IMG/VR virus record: IMGVR_UViG_3300047383_000128
Span: 1 to 26,562 of that record
Length of the DNA: 26,562 nucleotides
Origin: a virus
Reading direction: 5' to 3' (one strand)
The notes under the pieces were generated by a model that ran no database searches, was not told the origin of the DNA, and saw only the letters and a program-made list of their open reading frames with translations. A program made the position numbers and the translations under genes. This document shows positions 16,422 to 22,357 of the stretch, piece after piece (position 1 is the stretch's first letter; every line of letters starts with the position of its first letter).

Positions 16422-16587
16422 AGCTTTAAAAGGTACTGTATGTTTGTTCAGTACTGTATAGGCATCCACATCCTGAGAGTTTCTATTTTTAAGTTTAAGA
16501 TGCCCTTTAATTACCCCAATGCATTGCCTAGGGACTATTTTTAGCCCTGAGAATGGCCCCTCGAAAGCCTGAGAGCATTTTTAGACT

Positions 16588-16603
16588 TGGCACGATTGTT
16601 GCT
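16588..16603 (+). promoter_or_regulatory. Sigma-54-like promoter, rightward
   Basis: TGGCACGATTGTTGCT is an exact TGGCACG-N4-TTGC match, with GG at 16589-16590 and GC at 16601-16602. It forms a tandem with the next site 38 bases on. Confidence 0.7.
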
Positions 16604-16625
16604 TGGTAGTGGTTACTCCGCTAGT

Positions 16626-16641
16626 TGGCACGATATTTGCA
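16626..16641 (+). promoter_or_regulatory. Sigma-54-like promoter, rightward
   Basis: TGGCACGATATTTGCA is an exact match with GG-N10-GC spacing. The start site would be near 16653, just ahead of the hairpin-rich segment that ends in the terminator at 17411-17445. Confidence 0.72.
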
Positions 16642-16749
16642 TACCTAAAACAAACCTACTCTGTAACAAACTGTTACAATTTATAACACTTTAGAAATAC
16701 TTATTTTGTTTTATTTGCTATTCTCTACCCATCGCTTCAACGGCGATGC

Positions 16750-16772
16750 GGCCCAGTAGAAATGCACTGCCC
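16750..16772. repeat. 23-base duplicated hairpin element, copy 1
   Basis: It begins GGCCCAGTAGAAATGC and ends ACTGCCC, identical to copy 2 at 17131-17153. CAGT and ACTG inside can pair, and the flanks GATG (16745-16748) and CATC (16775-16778) are complementary. Confidence 0.8.
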
Positions 16773-17130
16773 GACATCACCCGCGAGCGATTCAACCGTG
16801 CAAGTGCGGGTAGCATTGTGCAAGTGCTGGTGCGGTTGGGTTATGGTAGATAGATTCCTTGCCGCGTAGATTCGCCAGAATCGCGCAGCAAGTAACAAGC
16901 GGCACGCCACTGGTATTTTTGCCAAGTGAAAAAACCAATACTTTGTATTGTATGTCGAGTTCTTGGATCTATCGAGAGCGACCCAACTGCCCAGAAACTG
17001 CCCAACATACAGCGCAACACTTTGCCCGAGCCGTTACGTGATTAGCGGCTAGACTATGAGAGGTTAAGCGTCCCGATAGGTGACGTATGCCGCGAGGTTA
17101 TCTCTCTCTCTATATATCCAAAATGTACTA

Positions 17131-17153
17131 GGCCCAGTAGAAATGCACTGCCC
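17131..17153. repeat. 23-base duplicated hairpin element, copy 2
   Basis: Identical to 16750-16772. Here the flanks give ACTAGG (17127-17132) pairing with CCTAGT (17152-17157), so the outer stem has a different sequence but is kept. Confidence 0.8.
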
Positions 17154-17410
17154 TAGTCTGATTCTGCTACCGGCTGGCGCTGGTTTGCGGATTCCCTTGC
17201 GGGTATTGTCGAGCGTGAAGTAGTCGAAGTCCGAGCGGAGTGAGAGCCGCACGGAATGCGCCCTGAGTGCGCGGGTAATAGAGGCAACTATTACTTTTAC
17301 ACTCAAACACAGATTGCGCCACCCTAGCCTATGGCACTTTAAACCGTGCATATCATATACAGTGGTCACCAGCGTCGAGAGTAATCTGGAAAATTTATTT
17401 TTATAACCTG

Positions 17411-17445
17411 AAAGGGCTTGACAATTGTGTCAGGCCCTTTTTTTT
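17411..17445 (+). terminator. Strong intrinsic terminator ending the hub
   Basis: AAAGGGC-T-TGACA (17411-17423) pairs with TGTCA-G-GCCCTTT (17428-17440), a 13-pair stem with one T-G pair and an ATTG loop, followed by eight T (17438-17445). It lies 58 bases before the first early gene and would stop RNAs from the hub promoters unless they are antiterminated. Confidence 0.88.
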
Positions 17446-17503
17446 GGTTTTCATTATGCTGTCAATTCCGACGGCATAACCACAGACCAAAACCGAGGGT
17501 ACT

Positions 17504-17953
17504 ATGATAAATTCAAATAAAAAACTATCAAACGCGCTTCAGCGAATCAGTAAAGAAAACGTGGCGAGTGTACTACTTGATGCGGAGACTTTTGCAGTTT
17601 CTCAATTGTTGGAGCATCGCAACACGTCGCCACTAGCAACAATCGCAACGGCACTGGGCAACATTGCTGGCAAGCCATACGGTTTGTCGCCAAAGCAATA
17701 TGTCGAGCATTACGAAGCGATGGGGCTTGTATGGGATAAGAAAAAATCATCGTTTAGTATTGGCAAGGATGCTAATTTTGCCGAGGCTCCGGTAGGTTAC
17801 TGGGTAGGAATGGAACGCCCAGTGAATAATGAGTCTGATAGTGAAAAGGCAACAAAGGCATTCGCACGAATCGCCAAGTCTGAACTAACACTGACTCAGG
17901 CTATCGCACTGTTGCAAAATGCCTACCAGACTGATCTTAAAGTAGCAGCATAG
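17504..17953 (+). CDS. Hypothetical early protein, 149 aa
   Basis: First gene of the rightward block. ATG 17504 has GAGGG upstream. The product starts MINSNKKLSNALQRISKENV and appears mostly helical, with a glycine-bearing central part (ATALGNIAGKPYGLSPKQYV) and a polar C-terminus ending in NAYQTDLKVAA. There is no signal peptide, membrane segment or recognised motif. Codon use resembles the following genes. It lies between the hub terminator and the five-copy repeat stretch, so it may be under special early control. A host-takeover role is only a guess from position. Confidence 0.75.
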   Translation: MINSNKKLSNALQRISKENVASVLLDAETFAVSQLLEHRNTSPLATIATALGNIAGKPYGLSPKQYVEHYEAMGLVWDKKKSSFSIGKDANFAEAPVGYWVGMERPVNNESDSEKATKAFARIAKSELTLTQAIALLQNAYQTDLKVAA

Positions 17954-18040
17954 CATCATACTCAGCCCATGCTAGTATATGGTGGGCTGGACTATGGTTC
18001 TATTTCAATACCAGCGTTTCTCTCCGGCGCTGGGAACCAT

Positions 18041-18066
18041 CCTTGCCACGATGTAAAACTTGCTCG
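18041..18066 (+). repeat. Early hairpin repeat, degenerate copy 1
   Basis: CCTTGCCACGATGTAAAACT followed by TGCTCG keeps the order of the family motif (CC-TGAGCA-ATG-TAAAC-TGCTC) but has lost most of the left arm. Confidence 0.4.
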
Positions 18067-18072
18067 ATGCGT

Positions 18073-18099
18073 CCTGAGTATGACGAGAAAAACTGCTCA
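18073..18099 (+). repeat. Early hairpin repeat, copy 2
   Basis: TGAGTA (18075-18080) and TGCTCA (18094-18099) flank a 13-base loop. One T-G pair replaces C-G in the stem. Confidence 0.6.
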
Positions 18100-18218
18100 C
18101 GATTTTAGCGGCAGGGCGGGACAAGTATGACTGTAAATCATATTCCTCTGGACTCCTAGGCTGTTTGCCGTGGCTCTGGTGTGACTTGATGGATCACTAC
18201 CCACGAACTGCTGCGCGT

Positions 18219-18243
18219 CCTTGACATGACGTTAAACTGGCAT
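18219..18243 (+). repeat. Early hairpin repeat, copy 3
   Basis: CCTTGACATGACGTTAAAC followed by TGGCAT keeps the conserved loop GACGTTAAAC but has weakened arms. It abuts copy 4. Confidence 0.55.
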
Positions 18244-18244
18244 G

Positions 18245-18269
18245 CCTGAGTATGGCGTTAAACTGCTAC
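18245..18269 (+). repeat. Early hairpin repeat, copy 4
   Basis: CCTGAGTATGGCGTTAAAC followed by TGCTAC shares the 11-base loop of copy 5 exactly. Confidence 0.7.
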
Positions 18270-18319
18270 CCTTACGCTGGCGGGGAGTTGCAAATCTCCA
18301 AAGGTATTGGGTCTATCGC

Positions 18320-18350
18320 CCTGAGCATGGCGTTAAACTGCTCATTTTTT
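18320..18350 (+). repeat. Early hairpin repeat, copy 5, followed by T-run
   Basis: TGAGCA (18322-18327), loop TGGCGTTAAAC and TGCTCA (18339-18344) give a perfect six-pair stem. Six T follow, so this copy could also act as a weak terminator or attenuator. Confidence 0.75.
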
Positions 18351-18352
18351 GT

Positions 18353-18382
18353 TTAACAAACGAGGGTAAGTGTATGATCTTA
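18353..18382 (+). repeat. Duplicated ribosome-binding leader, copy 1
   Basis: A 30-base segment containing AACGAGGGTAAGTGTATG is repeated at 18564-18593 with 28 of 30 bases identical. Each copy supplies the start of one gene. Confidence 0.8.
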
Positions 18383-18571
18383 ACTGACACAAGCGGGAAA
18401 CGATGGAAGCTTTATGAGCGGTTGAGCGGTTGGAGGTATCAGATATATCCAAACCACTCACAATTGAATATCGGCAAAGAAGACGGCGATTGTCCGACTA
18501 CTGCCCTAACAATACCTGATCATATTGCAGATAGATGGGTAGCAGGTGAAGTGAGAGTCAAAGTTAACTAA
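18374..18571 (+). CDS. Hypothetical early protein, 65 aa
   Basis: The frame is open further upstream through repeat copies, but ATG 18374 is the credible start because CGAGGGTAAGTGT directly precedes it, and almost the same 30-base leader precedes the next gene. The product starts MILTDTSGKRWKLYERLSGW, looks like a small beta-rich protein (WRYQIYPNHSQLNIG) and ends VAGEVRVKVN. No known domain was recognised. Confidence 0.7.
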   Translation: MILTDTSGKRWKLYERLSGWRYQIYPNHSQLNIGKEDGDCPTTALTIPDHIADRWVAGEVRVKVN

Positions 18572-18593
18572 CGAGGGTAAGTGTATGAACTTA
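18564..18593 (+). repeat. Duplicated ribosome-binding leader, copy 2
   Basis: Second copy of the 30-base leader at 18353-18382. It spans the stop of the preceding gene and the start of the 55-residue gene. Confidence 0.8.
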
Positions 18594-18752
18594 AAAGGTT
18601 TGTCAGACTCACAAGTCCGTGAGTTCGGTTTGAGATATTGGGGAAAAGCAAATAAATCTCAAGGGAGTGTTGCAAAAGATTATTTTATTAGGCAGGGTAT
18701 GGCTTGCCAACTTGAACTTGAACGGCGACACAATTGGAGGAAGGTAAGTTAA
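18585..18752 (+). CDS. Hypothetical small basic protein, 55 aa
   Basis: ATG 18585 follows the duplicated leader with GAGGG. The product starts MNLKGLSDSQVREFGLRYWG and continues NKSQGSVAKDYFIRQGMACQ, ending ERRHNWRKVS. It is basic and probably helical, and its stop overlaps the next start by one base (TAATG). Very short, but the ribosome-binding site and coupling make it likely real. A small DNA- or RNA-binding role is possible; no family recognised. Confidence 0.65.
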   Translation: MNLKGLSDSQVREFGLRYWGKANKSQGSVAKDYFIRQGMACQLELERRHNWRKVS

Positions 18753-19084
18753 TGGATATACATTGCAGATACTGCGGCGAGCCGTGGGATAACGACGAAT
18801 TGCATGACATGGAATCACATATGGGTGAGGCCATGACGTACTTACAGGCAGCAGAGCGATTCAAGGCGCTGGGCTGTAACGCTTTCAGGCCAACTACAGG
18901 TAGGCTTCGTGAAAGGGCTGGACTACCTCCAAAGCCTAGGCACTGTACCGCAGAGCCAATCTTACCGGCTGAGATGCTGCGGCATGTTGCAGACTCTCAG
19001 GACATGTCGGATTATCCCGACGAGTGGCATAGTCCTGAGGATATTGAGTTTATGTTAGAAATAGCAGAGGAAATGTTCGGATGA
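18752..19084 (+). CDS. Small protein with N-terminal CxxC zinc motif, 110 aa
   Basis: The ATG at 18752 overlaps the previous stop by one base and has GGAGGAAGG upstream; a TTG 18 bases earlier is possible but would lie on that site. The N-terminus MDIHCRYCGEPWDNDELHDM contains CxxCGEPWD and His, a metal-binding start seen in small proteins of several phages. The remainder is acidic (DEWHSPEDIEFMLEIAEEMFG). Zinc binding is likely; the function is unknown. Confidence 0.75.
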   Translation: MDIHCRYCGEPWDNDELHDMESHMGEAMTYLQAAERFKALGCNAFRPTTGRLRERAGLPPKPRHCTAEPILPAEMLRHVADSQDMSDYPDEWHSPEDIEFMLEIAEEMFG

Positions 19085-19275
19085 TATTTAAAGAATTAGA
19101 CCTTGACGAGATCAAAAGTTTTAAGGACTGGGCTTGGGATTTTTACAAGGCCGGTGATCCTATTGATGAACTCTGGCACCCAGTTATTCAGGCTGAGTGT
19201 CAGAAGATAAACTCAATCATAAACCAGTGCGAGCAATACGACCATTACGTGGCAACCTTGGAGGATTACGAGTGA
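19081..19275 (+). CDS. Hypothetical acidic protein, 64 aa
   Basis: ATG 19081 overlaps the previous stop by four bases (ATGA), and its own stop overlaps the GTG of the next gene (GTGA). The product begins MIFKELDLDEIKSFKDWAWD and is acidic and helical. No recognised motif. The tight coupling at both ends suggests co-translation with its neighbours. Confidence 0.65.
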   Translation: MIFKELDLDEIKSFKDWAWDFYKAGDPIDELWHPVIQAECQKINSIINQCEQYDHYVATLEDYE

Positions 19276-19964
19276 AACTACTAGACACGACAGGCGGCAA
19301 CGCCAAGCTAAAAAAGAGCGACAAGAGTAGCCAAGAATACCGGCTCGCAGGTTTATCACTCATGCCCGATGACATACTCTGTCCCTATCGGAACGTGGCA
19401 GGCTGCGCTAAGTCTTGCCTAGAGTCGGCAGGCATGGGCGTATTCTCAAACGTCAAGGCTGGCAGGCAACGCAAGTCTGATTGGTGGCACAGTGAGCGGG
19501 CTGGGTTCTTGGATCAGTTACGCAAAGAACTTGGCAACTTCGACAAGCTTTGCAAGCGGCAGGGAGTCAAGGCGGCAGTGCGTCTAAATGTATTGTCGGA
19601 CATACCTTGGGAAAAGCATGGGATACCGCAGGAGTTTCCCGATATTTTCTTCTATGACTACACCAAGAATGCGTCAAGGCTGGGCAAGACTCCGTCTAAC
19701 TATGAGTTGATGTTCTCCTATAGTAACGAGCCGGACTATCAGAAGCATGTCGCTAAGGCTTGGCATACCAATGCGCCTATATCGGTGGTGTTCCGTGGCG
19801 GTATGCCAGAGTATTACAAGGGGCGTAGGGTCATTGATGGCGATGCCTCAGACCTTGTAAACGTCAAGGCTGGTAAGGTTGTTGTCGGGTTGGTAGCCAA
19901 GGGCAAGGCCAAGAAAGATGATGGCAACTTTGTGGTAGATACTAATCTAATCGCAATAGCATAA
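19272..19964 (+). CDS. GP88-family phage protein
   Basis: The preferred start is GTG 19272 (GTGA overlap), giving 230 residues; a longer frame from 19197 would overlap the upstream gene by 79 bases. The product has the features of the GP88 family of phage proteins: a Cys-rich part LCPYRNVAGCAKSCLESAGM (~residues 37-56), then RQRKSDWWHSERAGFL, AVRLNVLSDIPWE and FYDYTKN. The conserved cysteines suggest metal binding, and the C-terminal half has an alternating beta/alpha pattern (VFRGGMPEYYKGRRVIDGD). The family's role is not established. Family match is by recognition of motifs only. Confidence 0.75.
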   Translation: MKLLDTTGGNAKLKKSDKSSQEYRLAGLSLMPDDILCPYRNVAGCAKSCLESAGMGVFSNVKAGRQRKSDWWHSERAGFLDQLRKELGNFDKLCKRQGVKAAVRLNVLSDIPWEKHGIPQEFPDIFFYDYTKNASRLGKTPSNYELMFSYSNEPDYQKHVAKAWHTNAPISVVFRGGMPEYYKGRRVIDGDASDLVNVKAGKVVVGLVAKGKAKKDDGNFVVDTNLIAIA

Positions 19965-20022
19965 GTTAACTATGTCAGTGCAGGTAACGAGGGCCTACGC
20001 TGGCAACCAAAACCCCTCGCAT

Positions 20023-20047
20023 CCTGAGCATGATGTAAAAAGGCTCA
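20023..20047 (+). repeat. Early hairpin repeat, copy 6
   Basis: CCTGAGCATGATGTAAAAAGG then CTCA: TGAGC and GCTCA pair around a longer loop. It sits in the 98-base gap between the GP88-like gene and the next gene. Confidence 0.6.
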
Positions 20048-20062
20048 ACGAGGAAAAAGAAA

Positions 20063-20290
20063 ATGGCTAAAGTAAAATACTTTAAAGTAAGTTCAACCGA
20101 AGCGCCTAAGCGTAATACTCAACCGCATTCCACGTGGGGTTCCCTAATAGGGGGCATGAAGCGTGGTCAGTGGATGTATGTACCTGCGGAAAAGCGAGCC
20201 TGTGCAGCGGCTGCGGCAAACAAGTATTGCAGAGGACGTTACACAATGTTCAAGGTGCCTGAAGGTTTTTGCTTTCAAATTATTAAGTAA
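20063..20290 (+). CDS. Hypothetical basic protein, 75 aa
   Basis: ATG 20063 has CGAGGAAAAAG upstream. The product begins MAKVKYFKVSSTEAPKRNTQ, carries RGQWMYVPAEKRACAAAAAN and ends RGRYTMFKVPEGFCFQIIK. Basic, with a beta-helix-beta pattern that could suit a small nucleic-acid-binding protein of the AP2/Arc-like type, but no clear family. It is downstream of hairpin repeat copy 6. Confidence 0.7.
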   Translation: MAKVKYFKVSSTEAPKRNTQPHSTWGSLIGGMKRGQWMYVPAEKRACAAAAANKYCRGRYTMFKVPEGFCFQIIK

Positions 20291-20299
20291 GGAAGTGTA

Positions 20300-20557
20300 A
20301 TGAATATACATCACGTAAGTAAGGCGACGATCAAGCGTCGTGCAGATAAGGGCTGGACTACTATGAAAGTAGTCACTAAATGCCCAACCGTTGAGATATC
20401 TCGGGAAAGCGCCGAGGCTATCGCTGAAGAGGTAGGCATCGATTTCCGGAAGGTTTACGACGTTCTGCATCTGCTCAACTGGGATCACGGTTTTGTTCAG
20501 GAAGAGGTGACGCTTTTCCATGACAAAGATAAAGACTTAAACTTGGAGATTTCATAA
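20300..20557 (+). CDS. Hypothetical protein, 85 aa
   Basis: Starts MNIHHVSKATIKRRADKGWT, with AAGGAAGTG before the ATG. The middle (ESAEAIAEEVGIDFRKVYDVLHLLNW) resembles a short HTH-like helical segment; the tail is acidic. The stop overlaps the DUF932-like start by one base (TAATG). Regulatory or partner role to the next gene is guesswork. Confidence 0.7.
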   Translation: MNIHHVSKATIKRRADKGWTTMKVVTKCPTVEISRESAEAIAEEVGIDFRKVYDVLHLLNWDHGFVQEEVTLFHDKDKDLNLEIS

Positions 20558-21504
20558 TGTCGGTAATATCACTGTTTCAAAACAACTCAGGCGTAGATAT
20601 GCTACGTGACTCAGGCTATGGCGGTGCGGATTTCAAAGTCCTCAAAGCACCCATGACCTACTCGGATACCTTTGGAAGGACTCACAAGGTAGATGGTAAG
20701 GATATGTACTACCGTGAGGATACGGGCCAACAGCTAGCCATCCACGGCAAGCGTTACAATGCTGTTCAGCATACCAAGATGATCGACACAAGCCGTAACA
20801 TCTTGGAGCGTAGCAGCCTGAACCTTAACGATGTCCGAGAGGATATACAGGTAGGCTCCGATGGTGCTATGTGTTTTGTAAAGCATACCCTGCCTGATCA
20901 TATCATTGAGACGCCTGACGGTGATACGGCCTGCATGACCATGCTGCACATCAACTCATTCAACGGGGTCTGGTCTTACCAAGGCTCCGCTGGTGTGTTG
21001 CAGTCTGCATGTACAAACTCGCAGGTCTTTGTCGGTGGTGCCGCTACCATCTATAAGGCTCGGCATACAAATGCCCTGAACGTAGAGCATGGTGCCCGTC
21101 TTCTCAATGGTATCTTAGGTATCATGGATCAGCAGAATAATATCTGGGCTGAGTGGGCCAAGCGTGAGTGCGGTAACCGTGAGGCATTCAAGCACATCGC
21201 AGAGGCTGCGGGTTCTAAGATTGCTTTGCAGATGCTACACGATGGTGAGCGTATCCCTGAGATAATCATGTACGGTAAGGTCAATGCCAACGATGGTCTG
21301 ATGTACATGTGGACAAAGTACCAAGAGCATTACAGTCGTAAGTTGGGTGAGAATTACTGGTCAGTTTACAATGTAATGACTGACTGGTCTTCACATCATG
21401 TCGGTAGACGTCGTAAGAATGCTGTTGATATTCCCGTTGCACAACTCAAGAAGTCCGAGAAGGTGCAAGAGATTATCACTAAGGCTTTCCCGATTGCAGC
21501 CTAA
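20557..21504 (+). CDS. DUF932-like phage protein
   Basis: A 315-residue soluble protein in the style of DUF932 / phage-plasmid-like proteins: an N-terminal part with YREDTGQQLAIHGKRYNAVQ, a central GVLQSACTNSQVFVGG, followed by KARHTNALNVEHGARLLNGI. Proteins of this family are common on phages and plasmids near replication genes; their biochemical function is not settled. The start overlaps the upstream stop (TAATG) and has GGAG at the proper distance. Codon use is typical of the more strongly expressed early genes. Repeat copy 7 follows it directly. Confidence 0.75.
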   Translation: MSVISLFQNNSGVDMLRDSGYGGADFKVLKAPMTYSDTFGRTHKVDGKDMYYREDTGQQLAIHGKRYNAVQHTKMIDTSRNILERSSLNLNDVREDIQVGSDGAMCFVKHTLPDHIIETPDGDTACMTMLHINSFNGVWSYQGSAGVLQSACTNSQVFVGGAATIYKARHTNALNVEHGARLLNGILGIMDQQNNIWAEWAKRECGNREAFKHIAEAAGSKIALQMLHDGERIPEIIMYGKVNANDGLMYMWTKYQEHYSRKLGENYWSVYNVMTDWSSHHVGRRRKNAVDIPVAQLKKSEKVQEIITKAFPIAA

Positions 21505-21514
21505 CCCTCCGGCA

Positions 21515-21539
21515 CCTGAGCATGTGTATAAACTGCTCA
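21515..21539 (+). repeat. Early hairpin repeat, copy 7
   Basis: TGAGCA (21517-21522), loop TGTGTATAAAC and TGCTCA (21534-21539) form a perfect six-pair stem with the same loop length as copies 4 and 5. Confidence 0.72.
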
Positions 21540-21573
21540 CTTAATAAAACCCCCGGTAATGGAAGATGGATAT

Positions 21574-21870
21574 ATGGATAATAGAATTAAAAATTTGTTT
21601 GGTATCACTGAAGATGGTTACTATGATCTTCGGTTTAATCTTAATGAGTCTAGTGTACATACTGCTCTAGGTGGTGATGATTTACATGTTCTTTATTTTG
21701 ATTCTGATGATGGCTGTGCTTTATTCTCTACTCCTTGTGAGATCTTTGAGGAGTCTGGAATTAAATTTGAATTAATTGATTGTAAATACTGTGACATAGC
21801 CCTTTCAGACCTACAGTTTATTTATAAAATATTTAAATCTTTTTCTGCGGAGAACACTGATGTCCACTAA
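21574..21870 (+). CDS. Hypothetical acidic protein, 98 aa
   Basis: Two in-frame ATGs exist. 21574 is preferred because GGAAGA lies upstream, whereas 21559 has no such site. It begins MDNRIKNLFGITEDGYYDLR and is rich in Asp, with DSDDGCALFSTPCEIF in the middle. AT-rich compared with the DUF932-like gene. Its end overlaps the next gene by 11 bases. No recognised family. Confidence 0.7.
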   Translation: MDNRIKNLFGITEDGYYDLRFNLNESSVHTALGGDDLHVLYFDSDDGCALFSTPCEIFEESGIKFELIDCKYCDIALSDLQFIYKIFKSFSAENTDVH

Positions 21871-22039
21871 AAAAATTCTTGTCGAAGTAGCTCTTACAGT
21901 TGAAGAGAATGTTGACTCTGAAGATGTAGTTTGTTGCTGTGACTACTCATTTACAGATTATGACAACAGGATAATCTCTACTGAAATTAGAGGCTACACT
22001 GAAGTTTTTCCTAATGGTCAGATTACTGAGGATGTTTAA
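21860..22039 (+). CDS. Hypothetical small acidic protein, 59 aa
   Basis: A 59-codon frame from ATG 21860 to TAA at 22037-22039 starts MSTKKILVEVALTVEENVDS and contains VVCCCDYSFTDYDNRIISTE. GCGGAGAA lies upstream within the previous gene. Its stop overlaps the next start by one base (TAATG). It fills what would otherwise be a gap. Beta-rich and acidic; function unknown. Confidence 0.65.
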   Translation: MSTKKILVEVALTVEENVDSEDVVCCCDYSFTDYDNRIISTEIRGYTEVFPNGQITEDV

Positions 22040-22314
22040 TGATGGATACTATAGATATATTTGTCGATCACTTTGTGATTCACTCTGATAGCCGAGAGGC
22101 TCTAATTCTTAATGGTAGTGTTGATACTTTTAAAAGTAACTTGCGTGAGCTTGTTTCTTCTGAGGTTAGAAACGTGCTACTTGAGCGTGTGAGTTTGATA
22201 GATGATGAGATCACACTTACCGAACCTCACCGGCATGTAAGTCCTCAACAAAAACTACTTAAAACTTACAGGAAAGCTTTGATGGACGTACACAACTCAA
22301 TGCTTTTTAATTAA
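22039..22314 (+). CDS. Hypothetical protein, 91 aa
   Basis: Starts MMDTIDIFVDHFVIHSDSRE at the TAATG overlap; GAGGA lies upstream. The protein is helical (FKSNLRELVSSEVRNVLLER) with a basic end. No domain recognised. Same AT-rich composition as the two genes before it, suggesting they form a small unit. Confidence 0.68.
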   Translation: MMDTIDIFVDHFVIHSDSREALILNGSVDTFKSNLRELVSSEVRNVLLERVSLIDDEITLTEPHRHVSPQQKLLKTYRKALMDVHNSMLFN

Positions 22315-22357
22315 TAAGTACAGCCCTCTCCGTATACCCGTAACGTTAAGGAATTAA

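Larger units (their letters stand above)
15973..16427. repeat. Cluster of six AAAGCTTT palindromes
   Basis: Exact copies start at 15973, 16030, 16259, 16278, 16346 and 16420, and an AAAGCTTC near-copy starts at 16227. Two copies extend to AAAGCTTTAAAAGG. They are interleaved with the sigma-54-like sites, so they may be operators or iteron-like binding sites. The region is AT-rich, which raises the chance rate somewhat. Confidence 0.6.
16730..17445 (+). ncRNA. Candidate structured non-coding RNA region
   Basis: This segment is GC-richer than its surroundings and dense in inverted repeats: CATCGC/GCGATG (16730-16748), the two 23-base elements, CAATAC/GTATTG near 16935, three consecutive hairpins at 17231-17254, 17258-17272 and 17275-17294 (the last with GTAATAG/CTATTAC), and a terminator at the end. 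Promoters upstream read into it. No tRNA, tmRNA or RNase P signature was recognised. RNA function is inference. Confidence 0.4.
15820..17503. other. Bidirectional intergenic control hub without convincing genes
   Basis: This 1.7 kb stretch separates the leftward late operon from the rightward early genes. Its left part (to about 16700) is AT-rich and holds divergent sigma-70 promoters, seven sigma-54-like sites and six AAAGCTTT palindromes. Its right part (about 16730-17400) is GC-richer and dense in hairpins, with a duplicated 23-base element, and ends in an intrinsic terminator. Open frames here lack ribosome-binding sites and recognisable domains. An origin of replication is possible but no DnaA box was seen. 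Confidence 0.75.
17954..18373. other. 420-base gap carrying five hairpin repeats
   Basis: No convincing gene is present. A CCAGCG/CGCTGG hairpin near 18011-18034 is followed by repeat copies 1-5. A 34-codon frame (18252-18356) runs through copies 4 and 5 but has no ribosome-binding site and is probably a by-product of the repeats. Confidence 0.7.

Noticed and set aside
16737-17041. Short frames on both strands at 16737-16925 and 16859-17041
   Set aside because: They overlap the hairpin region, lack start signals and share residues only because of the 23-base repeat.
17064-17369. 101-residue minus-strand frame in the hub
   Set aside because: No ribosome-binding site or domain; it runs through the hairpins and the 23-base element, and lies opposite to the terminator direction.
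16730-17400. tRNA, tmRNA or RNase P gene
   Set aside because: No cloverleaf with a T-loop, no tag-peptide frame and no RNase P core were recognised.
18041-18350. CRISPR array
   Set aside because: Repeats are diverged, unevenly spaced, scattered over 3.5 kb and not separated by uniform spacers.
18252-18356. 34-codon frame spanning repeat copies 4 and 5
   Set aside because: The ATG is part of the repeat, no ribosome-binding site is present, and other copies do not keep the frame.
19197-19271. Longer start for the GP88-like gene
   Set aside because: It would overlap the upstream gene by 79 bases; the GTGA junction at 19272 fits the coupling seen elsewhere.
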